Shown: one piece after another, positions 57,006-64,000 of the stretch
How positions within the stretch are numbered: position 1 is the stretch's first letter
How the letters are laid out: each line of letters starts with the position of its first letter
From: Myxococcota bacterium
GTDB lineage: Bacteria > Myxococcota_A > UBA9160 > SMWR01
Direction: 5' to 3'
NCBI GenBank assembly: GCA_022447545.1
Contig: JAKVBI010000023.1
Location: 46,202 to 110,201, forward strand
DNA length: 64,000 nt
Notes under the pieces: model-generated
What the model saw: only the letters and a program-made list of their open reading frames with translations
Database searches by the model: none
What the model was told of the DNA's origin: nothing
Program-made: the position numbers and the translations under genes

Positions 57006-57971
57006 TCAGTTTCCCAGCACCCAGTTCGTTTCCCCCAGCAGACGCTCCATGAAGGACGTTTCGTAGGCCTCTTCGGGCGCGTCGCGCACCATGCGATCCA
57101 GGACCTCGGCGTCGGCTCCCACGAGGATGCGCCAGCGCTCCTCGCGCACTCCGTCGAGGATGACCGTCGCCGCCTGGGCCGCCGTCATGGGGGCCTGCTC
57201 CTGAAACTGATCGATGCGTTGTTGGAGCCCGACGCGGATCTGGTCGGCGGTGACATCGCCCAGCGGGATACCCGCCTGCTCGATGCGCTGGCGGACTTCC
57301 TCCACCTGCTCGTCGGTCAGGTCCTTGGGCGAACGGCCCAGGATATTGGACGAATTGAGCGCGATGGAAGTCCCGATGTGCCCGGGCATGACCACCGACA
57401 CCTTCACGTGCGGGGCGTTCAGCCGGAAGTCGTTCACCAGCGCCTCGGTAAAGCCCTTGACCGCAAACTTGGCCGCGCTGTAGGAGGTGTGCGGCGTCTG
57501 GGGGCCAAGGGAAGCCCAGAACCCGTTGACGCTGCTCGTGTTGACCAGGTGACCCTCGTCGCTGGCCAGCAACATGGGAAGGAAGGTACGCGTCCCCAGG
57601 TAGACCCCCTTCCAACAGATGTCGAAGGTTCGCTCCCAGGTCTCGCGATCGTCGTTGATCAGGCTGTCGGCACCGCCGATCCCCGCGTTGTTGAACACCA
57701 GATGCACGCAGTCGGTCTCGAGTTCACGGCAAACCACGTCGCGGAAGGCCTGTAGCTGCGCTTCGTCCGAAACGTCCGCCACACAGGTGGCCACCCGGGT
57801 GGCGTCAGGCGACTCCGCTTCACACAGCGCCCGCGTCCGAGCCATCTCCTCCTCGGACAGGTCACAGATCGCAATGTGACAACCCTCCGCCGCGAGTTGA
57901 CGCGCGATTTCACGGCCCATGCCGGTACCGCCGCCAGTGATGACTGCGATTCGGTTCTCGAAATTCCTCAT
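57006..57971 (-). CDS. Short-chain dehydrogenase/reductase (SDR)
   Basis: A 321-residue SDR, longer than the classical 250 because of a C-terminal extension of about 70 residues. TGGGTGMG binds the cofactor, NNAGIGG follows, Ser is in NTSSVNG, and YSAAKFA is the Y-x3-K. Asp in ICDLSEEE suggests NAD(H). ATG 57971 has GGAGG 8 bases upstream. It diverges from the kinase/nucleotidyltransferase gene with a 163-base gap. Confidence 0.87.
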   Translation of the reverse strand: MRNFENRIAVITGGGTGMGREIARQLAAEGCHIAICDLSEEEMARTRALCEAESPDATRVATCVADVSDEAQLQAFRDVVCRELETDCVHLVFNNAGIGGADSLINDDRETWERTFDICWKGVYLGTRTFLPMLLASDEGHLVNTSSVNGFWASLGPQTPHTSYSAAKFAVKGFTEALVNDFRLNAPHVKVSVVMPGHIGTSIALNSSNILGRSPKDLTDEQVEEVRQRIEQAGIPLGDVTADQIRVGLQQRIDQFQEQAPMTAAQAATVILDGVREERWRILVGADAEVLDRMVRDAPEEAYETSFMERLLGETNWVLGN

Positions 57972-58134
57972 CTCGTACCCCTCCCTCCCTGTCGTGCCCA
58001 TCCCCTGGGCGGGACGGCGGCTTCGGCGTTGCCCTGCACCCCCAAAAGCGCGGCGCTGGGCGATTATACGAGTTGGAAGACCCTCGGGAGCAGAGGCTTT
58101 CCCGGCGCGTGCTTCGCTACCCTTGATTCCGCCC

Positions 58135-61100
58135 ATGCCCGGCGCGCTCGTCTCGATCGTCACCGCTTCCGACCCCAGCGAGCGAAACCAGTCTCTCGAC
58201 GCCTGGGCCCGCAATGCGACCCTGGAAGACCTGCTCGCGGCCTGCGCCGAATTGGAAAGCTTCTGGCGCACCGAGGACAATCTCTATCAACGGGTGCGGG
58301 CGCTGTTCTTCCTCTACGCACTGCACCGCTTCCACATTCCCGGCCGAACGGGGGTGGCCTCCCGCTGCCCGCTCCCCTTCGAAGCCCACGTGGCCGTACT
58401 CGAACGCCGCTTCGACGAAGCCATCGACCAGTATCTCGACATCCAGCAACGACAGGGCCCCAATGAGCCGACGTCGAGTGCCCTGGCAGCCGCCTACCGG
58501 GAGCAGGGCTTCCAGACGCTGGTGGATCAGGTGCGCCGGAGCGTGCGCAACACGCGCGGCAACGAGTGGATGTTCGACCTGACCGATCCGTCCCGGCACC
58601 CCCATCGCGTCGTCGACGCGTTGCTGCCCGGAAGCGATGGACACACGCCGACCCTGCGCGAAGAAACCCCCGTGCGAATGGACCTCACCCACAGTGGGTG
58701 GAGCGACATCTTCTTTCTGGGAATGGATTTCCCCGAAGGTGCGCGGGTCATCAATACCTCCATCGACCTCACCGTCGTCGGCAGCCGCGAACCCCCTCGG
58801 CCGCCCATCGCCACCTACCTGCGAGTCCTGGATCAGCCGAAGTTGCGATTGGTGAGCGTCGACCTCGGCGCCCAGGTGGAGATCGAGGATCTCGCCGAAG
58901 TCTTCGACTCCGCGCGCGACCACCTGGGCCTGCTCAAGGCCGCCGTGATCGCTTCGGGCGTGGTGCCGCCGGGTCTGGAGAACTCCGATGCACGGCTCGA
59001 AGACCTACTCGGGGCCCTGGTGGGCCCGGGTCGTGGCCTCGAACTCACCAGCCATGTGCGCGGCATCCCCAAGGGCTCGCGGCTGGCGGTATCGACCAAT
59101 TTGTTGGCCTCCCTGATTGCCCTGTGCATGCGTGCAACCGGACAGACCCGTGAACTGGTGGGCCCCCTGACCGAGGAGGAACGCCGCACGGTCGCGGCGC
59201 GGGCAATTCTGGGCGAGTGGCTCGGCGGATCAGGAGGGGGCTGGCAGGACTCGGGGGGGCTTTGGCCGGGCATGAAACTGATCCGCGGTGAAGTGGCCCG
59301 TGCCGGAGACCCCGAGCACGGAGTCTCAAGGGGAAGGCTTCTGCCCGTCCACGAGCCGCTGACCGGCGTGGCCGTGGCCGACGGCGCCCTGGAAGCCCTG
59401 TGCGAAAGCCTGGTGCTCGTACACGGCGGCATGGCTCAGGACGTCGGACCCGTTCTCGAAATGGTGACCGAGCGCTACCTGCTGCGCTCCGAGAAAGAAT
59501 GGCTCGGCCGTGGCCGGGCCATGGAAGTTCTGGACGAACTGCTCGACGCACTGAGGGCGGGAGACATTCGACGCATTGGCTCCCTCACGACCGAGAATTT
59601 CCGCGGACCCATCACGACCATCCTGCCCTGGGCCACCAACGCCTTCACCGAGGCTCTGATCGAGCGGGCCCAAACCCACTTCGGCGACGCCTTCTGGGGG
59701 TTCTGGATGCTGGGGGGATGTGCGGGCGGAGGCATGGGCTTCCTCTTCGCACCCGAGCGACGCGACGACGGGCGAAGCTGGCTCCTGGAGGCACTTCCCG
59801 CGGCCAAGGCCGAATTCCAACGCGCCGTGCCCTTCGCCATGGAGCCCGTCGTCTACGACTTCGAGGTCAATCCACACGGCAGCCGCGCCCAATGGTGCGA
59901 AGGCCCACCCGGTCGGGCGGAAACCCTCAGCGACCCGACGGCACGCGAAATGGCAGGGGCCTCCCTCGAGACCCTGCTCACCGACAATGGCTTCGACCGC
60001 GAGCAACACGAGTGGATCCGAGGTGAAGTGGCGCGCGGGACGCTGGGCCTGGCCCGCAACCGCCTGCCCCCGCACACAACGATCGAAGACGTCCGGCCCG
60101 GAGATGTCCTGTCGCTGACCGACGCGTCTTTCCGTCAGCAGTGCGAGGCGATCGGTGACTCGGCGTTGAGGGCCGGCGAAGTGGCCGTCGTCACCCTGGC
60201 GGGTGGATCGGGGACCCGCTGGACCCAGGGTGCGGGGGTCGTCAAGGCGCTGGACCCCTTTGTCCGAATGAACGGACGGCATCGCAGCTTTCTCGAGATC
60301 CACCTGGCCAAGAGCCGACGCAGCGCGCAGCGCTTGGGTGCCGAGCTTCCCCACGTGTTCACCACGAGCCCCCTGACCCACACTCCCATGGAAACGTGGC
60401 TGACCCGCGACGACGGACGGCGAGCAGGCGTGATCCCGTCGCTCTCGCGGGGTAGCACCGTGGGGCTGCGACTCGTGCCCACCGAACGCGACCTGCGCTT
60501 CGCGTGGGAGCAGCAACTACAGGAAGTCCTGGACGAACAGAAGCAGAAGGTACGCGAGAGCCTACACGCCGCATTGATCCGCTGGGCTCGGGATGCGGGA
60601 GAGGCCAGCGACTACACCGACAACCTGCCGCAACTCTGCCTGCACCCCGTGGGTCATTGGTACGAAATCCCCAACCTTCTGCTTAATGGCACCCTCACCA
60701 GCCTGCTCGCCGAGCGCCCCGGCCTGCGCAGCCTGATGCTCCACAACATCGACACCCTGGGGGCGGACGTCGACCCCGCTCTGCTGGGCTTGCATCTTTC
60801 CGAAGAGGCGTGTCTCTCCTTCGAAGTCGTGCCAAGACAGTTCGAGGACCGCGGGGGCGGCCTCGGGCGGATCGATGGACGCCTTCGCCTGATCGAATCC
60901 CTGGCGCTTCCACATGAGCAGGACGAGTGGCAGCTGTCCTGGTACAACTCGCTGACGACCTGGATCGACATCGACCGCCTGCTCGCGCTCTTCGACCTGG
61001 ACCGGGAGAGCCTGAACGATCCCCCACGCATCGCCCACGGCGTGCGAAACCTGGCACAACGAATGCCCACCTACCTGACCCTGAAAGAAGTCAAACAGCG

Positions 61101-61302
61101 CTGGGGCCGCGGCCAGGAGGATGTCTTCCCGGTGCTGCAGTGGGAACGGCTGTGGGGAGACATGACCACTCTTCCCGAAGTCGACACGCGCTTCTTCGGA
61201 GTTTCCCGCCGGCGCGGCCAGCAACTCAAGGAAGTCGCCCAACTCGACAGTTGGCTCCGCGACGGCTCGGCCCCCCACGTGGAATCCCTTTGCGAGTTCT
61301 AA
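58135..61302 (+). CDS. Bifunctional GHMP-type sugar kinase / UDPGP-type nucleotidyltransferase
   Basis: A 1055-residue fusion. After about 170 helical residues comes a GHMP-kinase-like half. Its phosphate loop is GIPKGSRLAVSTN near 310, degenerate compared with the usual GLGTSS; GGGWQDSGG follows near 375 and GGCAGGGMGFLF near 527. The C-terminal half is nucleotidyltransferase-like: LAGGSGTRW near 688, Lys in VVKAL, HPVGHWYEIPNLL and HNIDTLGADVDPALLG, as in UDP-sugar pyrophosphorylases. The product would be a UDP-sugar made from a free sugar via its 1-phosphate. Fkp and plant FKGP carry these activities in the opposite order. The start has no clear ribosome site. Confidence 0.75.
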   Translation: MPGALVSIVTASDPSERNQSLDAWARNATLEDLLAACAELESFWRTEDNLYQRVRALFFLYALHRFHIPGRTGVASRCPLPFEAHVAVLERRFDEAIDQYLDIQQRQGPNEPTSSALAAAYREQGFQTLVDQVRRSVRNTRGNEWMFDLTDPSRHPHRVVDALLPGSDGHTPTLREETPVRMDLTHSGWSDIFFLGMDFPEGARVINTSIDLTVVGSREPPRPPIATYLRVLDQPKLRLVSVDLGAQVEIEDLAEVFDSARDHLGLLKAAVIASGVVPPGLENSDARLEDLLGALVGPGRGLELTSHVRGIPKGSRLAVSTNLLASLIALCMRATGQTRELVGPLTEEERRTVAARAILGEWLGGSGGGWQDSGGLWPGMKLIRGEVARAGDPEHGVSRGRLLPVHEPLTGVAVADGALEALCESLVLVHGGMAQDVGPVLEMVTERYLLRSEKEWLGRGRAMEVLDELLDALRAGDIRRIGSLTTENFRGPITTILPWATNAFTEALIERAQTHFGDAFWGFWMLGGCAGGGMGFLFAPERRDDGRSWLLEALPAAKAEFQRAVPFAMEPVVYDFEVNPHGSRAQWCEGPPGRAETLSDPTAREMAGASLETLLTDNGFDREQHEWIRGEVARGTLGLARNRLPPHTTIEDVRPGDVLSLTDASFRQQCEAIGDSALRAGEVAVVTLAGGSGTRWTQGAGVVKALDPFVRMNGRHRSFLEIHLAKSRRSAQRLGAELPHVFTTSPLTHTPMETWLTRDDGRRAGVIPSLSRGSTVGLRLVPTERDLRFAWEQQLQEVLDEQKQKVRESLHAALIRWARDAGEASDYTDNLPQLCLHPVGHWYEIPNLLLNGTLTSLLAERPGLRSLMLHNIDTLGADVDPALLGLHLSEEACLSFEVVPRQFEDRGGGLGRIDGRLRLIESLALPHEQDEWQLSWYNSLTTWIDIDRLLALFDLDRESLNDPPRIAHGVRNLAQRMPTYLTLKEVKQRWGRGQEDVFPVLQWERLWGDMTTLPEVDTRFFGVSRRRGQQLKEVAQLDSWLRDGSAPHVESLCEF

Positions 61303-61584
61303 ACCCAGTTTAGTTCTCTGACTCACAAAGCCCCCAGAGTGCTTTCAACGGCACTCTGGGGGCTTTCTTTTTTGACTTTCCGCGTGTCCCATTTCTGTCC
61401 CACTTTGCACACGACAAATCGACCGATTTGCGGTGTGTCGCAGCCGCTGTCCACCCGCCCCGGGACGTGAAACTCCCCTCAGCCGCCCCTCACCGCGCCC
61501 GACACAATTCCGCTTCCCTTTCTGCGCGTTTTTATCAATAATCACCTGCAGTTGCGCTGATTCTCTTGGGAAGGGGATGCTGTG
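61303..61584 (+). repeat. Cassette leader, copy A
   Basis: First of three near-identical leaders that precede the PEP-CTERM genes. In order it holds the terminator, an 11-base direct repeat (TGTCCCATTTC then TGTCCCACTTT, 61385-61406), the palindrome CAAATCG-AC-CGATTTG (61415-61430), a CCCCTCAGCC tract, an AT box (ATCAATAATC) and the ribosome site AAGGGG. The similarity to the other leaders begins at the gagttctaa of the upstream gene's stop. No sigma-70 promoter is obvious, so the promoter probably lies in the conserved palindrome-to-AT-box stretch. Confidence 0.85.
61327..61373 (+). terminator. Strong intrinsic terminator (cassette copy A)
   Basis: A perfect 16-base stem (AAAGCCCCCAGAGTGC with its complement) around an 8-base loop, followed by CTTTTTT. 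It ends the kinase/nucleotidyltransferase message 25 bases after the stop. The same sequence recurs at 63685. Confidence 0.93.
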
Positions 61585-62421
61585 ATGCTGCTGCGTTTGC
61601 GCCGCCTTGTGCGCGCCACCTCGCTATGGGTTGTTGTTGTGGGGCTCCTGGTCTTCACCAGTAGCGGTGTGGCGAGTGCGACGCCTGCCCACAACTCCAA
61701 CACGCTCGGGCTGGTTGGAGCGTGGGAATTCACTGGCGATGCCAATGATGTGAGCGGCAACGGAAACGACGGCGTGGTGCACGGTGCCACGCTGACGACG
61801 GATCGGTTTGGAAATCCTAACTCGGCGTATTCGTTTGATGGGAACGACGACTATATCCGCGTAGGTTCTCAATTCGCGGGTCAGTCTGAATACACACAAG
61901 CGGCATGGGTGAGCCTTGGAGAGCTGGACGGACAAGATCCGGTACACATAATTCTCAACACACCAAGCGGCGCGATCAAGTACCAGCATGCTGATAGGAC
62001 ACTCAGAATTACGCCGACCGAGGATCGTCAGGGCGGCATCACAAGCAACCCACATACCGATTTCCCTCACCTGTACGACTTAGATATCGCGGACGGAACG
62101 TGGTTCCACGTAGCAGTCGCGGTGTTTTCTGATAACACCGCGAACCTCTTCGTTGATGGCTACCAGGTGAACTGGGATAGCCAGGGGGTTGATGGTGGCG
62201 GTACTGGGGACTATCCGGTGACAGTCATTGGTGCGGGCGAACGGTCGAACTATGCACCATACATCGTCGGCGACTTTTCCGGGGAGATTGACGACCTCTA
62301 CATCTACGACCGCGCTCTAAGCGCGTCCGAAGTACTCACTCTCGCCACCGTCCCCGAACCCAACACCGCACTTCTCTTAGGGGTTGGACTGGCGGGGCTT
62401 GCGATGCGGAGGCGGCGCTGA
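61585..62421 (+). CDS. PEP-CTERM protein with LamG/concanavalin-like domain
   Basis: A 278-residue exported protein. The signal peptide has LRLRRLVRATSLW, then a hydrophobic core, ending near GVASA. The mature domain (LVGAWEFTGDANDVSGNGND, YSFDGNDDYIRVG, and later GEIDDLYIYDRALSASEV) is a LamG/laminin-G-like jelly roll that binds glycans. The tail is PEPNTALLLGVGLAGLAMRRRR: PEP motif, hydrophobic span, Arg cluster, the sorting signal cut by exosortase. Signal peptide and tail are nearly identical to those of the next gene, while the middle is unrelated. ATG 61585 or the GTG one codon earlier. Confidence 0.92.
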   Translation: MLLRLRRLVRATSLWVVVVGLLVFTSSGVASATPAHNSNTLGLVGAWEFTGDANDVSGNGNDGVVHGATLTTDRFGNPNSAYSFDGNDDYIRVGSQFAGQSEYTQAAWVSLGELDGQDPVHIILNTPSGAIKYQHADRTLRITPTEDRQGGITSNPHTDFPHLYDLDIADGTWFHVAVAVFSDNTANLFVDGYQVNWDSQGVDGGGTGDYPVTVIGAGERSNYAPYIVGDFSGEIDDLYIYDRALSASEVLTLATVPEPNTALLLGVGLAGLAMRRRR

Positions 62422-62590
62422 AGCCGACTTTGCGCATGTCCCACTTCTGTCCAATCCGGCAGCCCGAGGAGCATCCCTCGCCGGCGTGAAGCACACGAGG
62501 GAAGGGGCGCGCTGGATTGCCGTTCGATGGGTTTGCCGCCGCAAGTGAGCGAAGCGGCGAGGGAAACCCATGGACAGGTTCTACGAGTTC
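62422..62590 (+). repeat. Cassette 3' region, copy 1 (with hairpins)
   Basis: A conserved non-coding segment following the first PEP-CTERM stop, repeated at 63490-63659. It holds another TGTCC pair (62437-62457), a CCCTCG/CGAGGG hairpin, and a larger hairpin at 62528-62570 (TGGGTTT/AAACCCA arms with CGCCGC/GCGGCG inside). It ends in gagttctaa, the same string as the stop of the kinase gene. With the leader that follows, it fills the 455 bases without a gene up to 62877. Confidence 0.85.
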
Positions 62591-62877
62591 TAAGCCAAGT
62601 CCAATCGGCTTGATTAGACGCCCCCTCCTTGCTGGAAACAGCAGGGAGGGGGTTTTCTTTTCCGACTCTGGGCGTGTCCCATTTCTGTCCCACTTTGCAC
62701 ACGACAAATCGACCGATTTGCCGAGTGTCGCAGCCGCCTCCCGCCCGCCTCGAGGCGTGAAACTCCCCTCAGCCTCTCCTCACCGCGCCCTAAACAATTC
62801 CGCTTCCCTCTTTGCGCGTTTCCATCAATAATCGCCTGCAGTTGCGCTGATTTTCTTGGGAAGGAGATGTCGCTGTG
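62591..62877 (+). repeat. Cassette leader, copy B
   Basis: Second leader. From about 62670 on it is nearly identical to copies A and C: the TGTCCCATTTC/TGTCCCACTTT pair at 62675-62696, the palindrome at 62705-62720, the AT box and an AAGGAG ribosome site. The first part differs: the terminator here has a wholly different stem from those of A and C, yet sits at the same place, as though that piece was exchanged. Confidence 0.87.
62621..62661 (+). terminator. Strong intrinsic terminator (cassette copy B)
   Basis: A 14-base stem (CCCCCTCCTTGCTG with its complement, one G-T pair) closed by a GAAA tetraloop and followed by TTTTCTTTT. It terminates the first PEP-CTERM gene about 200 bases after its stop, so the conserved 3' region is part of the message. 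Confidence 0.93.
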
Positions 62878-63489
62878 ATGCTGATGCGTTTGCGCCGCCT
62901 TGTGCGCGCTGTCTCGCTATGGGGTGTTGTTGTCGTGGGACTGCTGGTCTTCACCAGCGGTGTGGCGGGTGCTGTTCCCGTGCAATGGACCGTCGAGTCC
63001 GGAGGTAATGGGAATTGGTACGAATTTTTCGAAAATCATCTTGAGTGGGACGACGCGAACACGTTTGCTGCAAGCCAGACACATGAGGGACTGCCCGGTC
63101 ATCTTGCGACTGTTACCAGCGCCAACGAGGGTGCGTTTCTTATAAGTGTTGGCGCGATTCCAGCGGGCAACATCGCGTGGCTCGGTGCCTTCCAAGATTT
63201 ATCCGCTCCAGACTTTAGTGAGCCGGGGGAAGGCTGGCGCTGGGTAACCGATGAGCCTTGGTCATATCAGAATTGGGGGTCTGGACAACCGGACAATCAG
63301 CCCTTTGACGAGAATTTTGTCATGTTGAGCGATTTGGGCTGGTGGAATGACCTGCCCGCAGAAGGTGTCAATTTCACTTCGCCGCCCTCTTTGCTGGTTG
63401 AGTATTCGTCGCCCATCCCCGAACCCTCCACCGCACTCCTCTTAGGGGTTGGACTGGCGGGACTGGGGATACGACGAAGGCGCCGCTGA
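62878..63489 (+). CDS. PEP-CTERM protein with C-type lectin-like domain
   Basis: A 203-residue exported protein. The signal peptide (LMRLRRLVRAVSLWGVVVV, then LLVFTSGVAGA) matches the first gene. The mature domain is C-type lectin-like: GHLATVTSANEGAFL, WLGAFQDLS, WRWVTDEPWSYQNWGSGQPD and GWWNDLP. QPD and WND are the calcium/sugar-binding motifs, QPD being the galactose-type variant. The tail PEPSTALLLGVGLAGLGIRRRR is the exosortase sorting signal, nearly identical to that of the previous gene. AAGGAG precedes the start; GTG 62875 is an alternative. Confidence 0.92.
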   Translation: MLMRLRRLVRAVSLWGVVVVGLLVFTSGVAGAVPVQWTVESGGNGNWYEFFENHLEWDDANTFAASQTHEGLPGHLATVTSANEGAFLISVGAIPAGNIAWLGAFQDLSAPDFSEPGEGWRWVTDEPWSYQNWGSGQPDNQPFDENFVMLSDLGWWNDLPAEGVNFTSPPSLLVEYSSPIPEPSTALLLGVGLAGLGIRRRRR

Positions 63490-63659
63490 GCCGACTTTGC
63501 GCATGTCCAACTTCTGTCCAATCCGGAACGCGGAGGTAGCGCCCTCGCCGGCGTGAAGCACGCGAGGGAGGGGGCGCGCTCGATTGCCGTTCGATGGGTT
63601 TGCCGCCCCAAGTAAGCGAAGCGGCGAGGGAAACCAAAGGACAGGTTTTACGAGTTCTA
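63490..63659 (+). repeat. Cassette 3' region, copy 2 (with hairpins)
   Basis: Second copy of the conserved 3' region, following the lectin gene stop. It has the TGTCC pair at 63504-63524, the CCCTCG/CGAGGG hairpin and the gggtttgccgcc hairpin, and ends in the same gagttctaa. Differences from copy 1 are scattered point changes. With leader C it fills the 453 bases without a complete gene up to 63942. Confidence 0.85.
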
Positions 63660-63942
63660 AACCCAGTTTAGTTCCCTGACTCACAAAGCCCCCAGAGTGC
63701 TTTCAACGGCACTCTGGGGGCTTTCTTTTTGGACTTTCCGCGTGTCCCATTTCTGTCCCACTTTGCACACCACAAATCGACCGATTTGCGGTGTGTCGAA
63801 GCCGCCCTACGCCCGCACCGGGACGTGAGACTCCCCTCAGCCGCCTCTCACCGCGCCCGACACAATTGCGCTTCTCTTTTTGCGCGTTTCCATCAATAAT
63901 CGCCTGCAGTTGCGCTGATTCTCTTGGGAAGGGGATGTTGTG
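63660..63942 (+). repeat. Cassette leader, copy C
   Basis: Third leader, nearly identical to copy A throughout, including its terminator. It has the TGTCCCATTTC/TGTCCCACTTT pair at 63743-63764, the palindrome at 63773-63788, the AT box and the ribosome site AAGGGG, leading into the third signal-peptide start. Confidence 0.87.
63685..63730 (+). terminator. Strong intrinsic terminator (cassette copy C)
   Basis: The same perfect 16-base stem and 8-base loop as at 61327, followed by CTTTTT. It terminates the lectin gene about 195 bases after its stop. Confidence 0.93.
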
Positions 63943-64000
63943 ATGCTGCTGCGTTTGCGCCGCCTTGTGGGCGCTGCCTCGCTATGGGGTGTTGTCGTAG
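63943..64000 (+). CDS. Partial third PEP-CTERM-type gene (signal peptide only)
   Basis: A frame starting at the ATG at 63943 in the same context as the two complete genes encodes MLLRLRRLVGAASLWGVVV before the window ends. It matches the conserved signal peptide of its neighbours and shows that the array continues. The mature domain cannot be seen. The ribosome site is AAGGGG, as in copy A. Confidence 0.8.
   Translation, partial: MLLRLRRLVGAASLWGVVV

Noticed and set aside
62304-62707. Small minus-strand frames in the cassette flanks (also at 61345-61545 and 63297-63684)
   Set aside because: They run through terminators and repeats, have no ribosome sites, and their similarity to each other only reflects the repeated DNA.
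61303-64000. CRISPR array or mobile element as explanation for the repeats
   Set aside because: Repeat units are about 280 and 170 bases with whole genes between them; there are no short spacers, transposase genes or terminal inverted repeats with target duplications.

Overview
The window is a high-GC, densely coded chromosomal segment with overlapping start/stop codons and AGGAG-type ribosome sites. An outer-membrane porin, cleavable signal peptides and PEP-CTERM proteins indicate a Gram-negative bacterium with an exosortase system. The many paired acyl-CoA dehydrogenases, family III CoA transferases and thiolase-like aldolases suggest an environmental degrader of branched or cyclic lipids. 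Uncultured deltaproteobacteria-like, Myxococcota or Binatota lineages would fit, but the sequence alone does not settle the phylum. I saw no rRNA, tRNA, CRISPR array, insertion sequence or phage gene.

Layout. 1-6000: a partial secreted protein running off the left edge, a large winged-helix/ATPase/TPR regulator, a short-chain dehydrogenase (SDR) and an alpha/beta hydrolase. 6000-18900: mostly rightward acyl-CoA catabolism genes: amidohydrolase, a double CoA transferase, a DUF35 protein plus thiolase-like aldolase, a VOC protein, a CmcJ-type oxygenase, two acyl-CoA dehydrogenases, a second CoA transferase and a MaoC-type hydratase pair. A leftward nadV gene interrupts them. The set resembles the steroid side-chain machinery of Actinobacteria (ChsE, ChsH, Ltp2), but the substrate here is unknown. 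18900-31440: a complete urea system: leftward porin-urtABCDE and rightward ureDABCEFG, diverging from a control region with sigma-54-like elements. 31500-36100: a coupled operon of cupin, HpcH-type aldolase, hydroxyacid dehydrogenase, amidohydrolase and MFS exporter.

36100-44650: ZIP-like transporter, YceI-like protein, metG, a phosphotransferase, a COG0523 GTPase fused to a molybdopterin-oxidoreductase-like tail, and gltX. 44000-56980: a leftward unit of acyl-CoA carboxylase beta and alpha, AtuA-family protein and TetR regulator, diverging from an enoyl-CoA hydratase, a DinB-like protein and a pair of acyl-CoA dehydrogenases. This resembles acyclic-terpene or leucine (Atu/Liu) catabolism. 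A GT-C type membrane glycosyltransferase, SDR and VOC genes follow. 57000-61300: another SDR and a 1055-residue sugar kinase/nucleotidyltransferase fusion.

61300-64000 is the most unusual part. It is a tandem array of near-identical cassettes, each with a terminator, a conserved leader, a conserved signal peptide, an unrelated mature lectin-like domain, a conserved PEP-CTERM tail and a conserved 3' region. Two complete genes and the start of a third are visible. The array looks like a system for displaying different extracellular domains from one expression and sorting scaffold.
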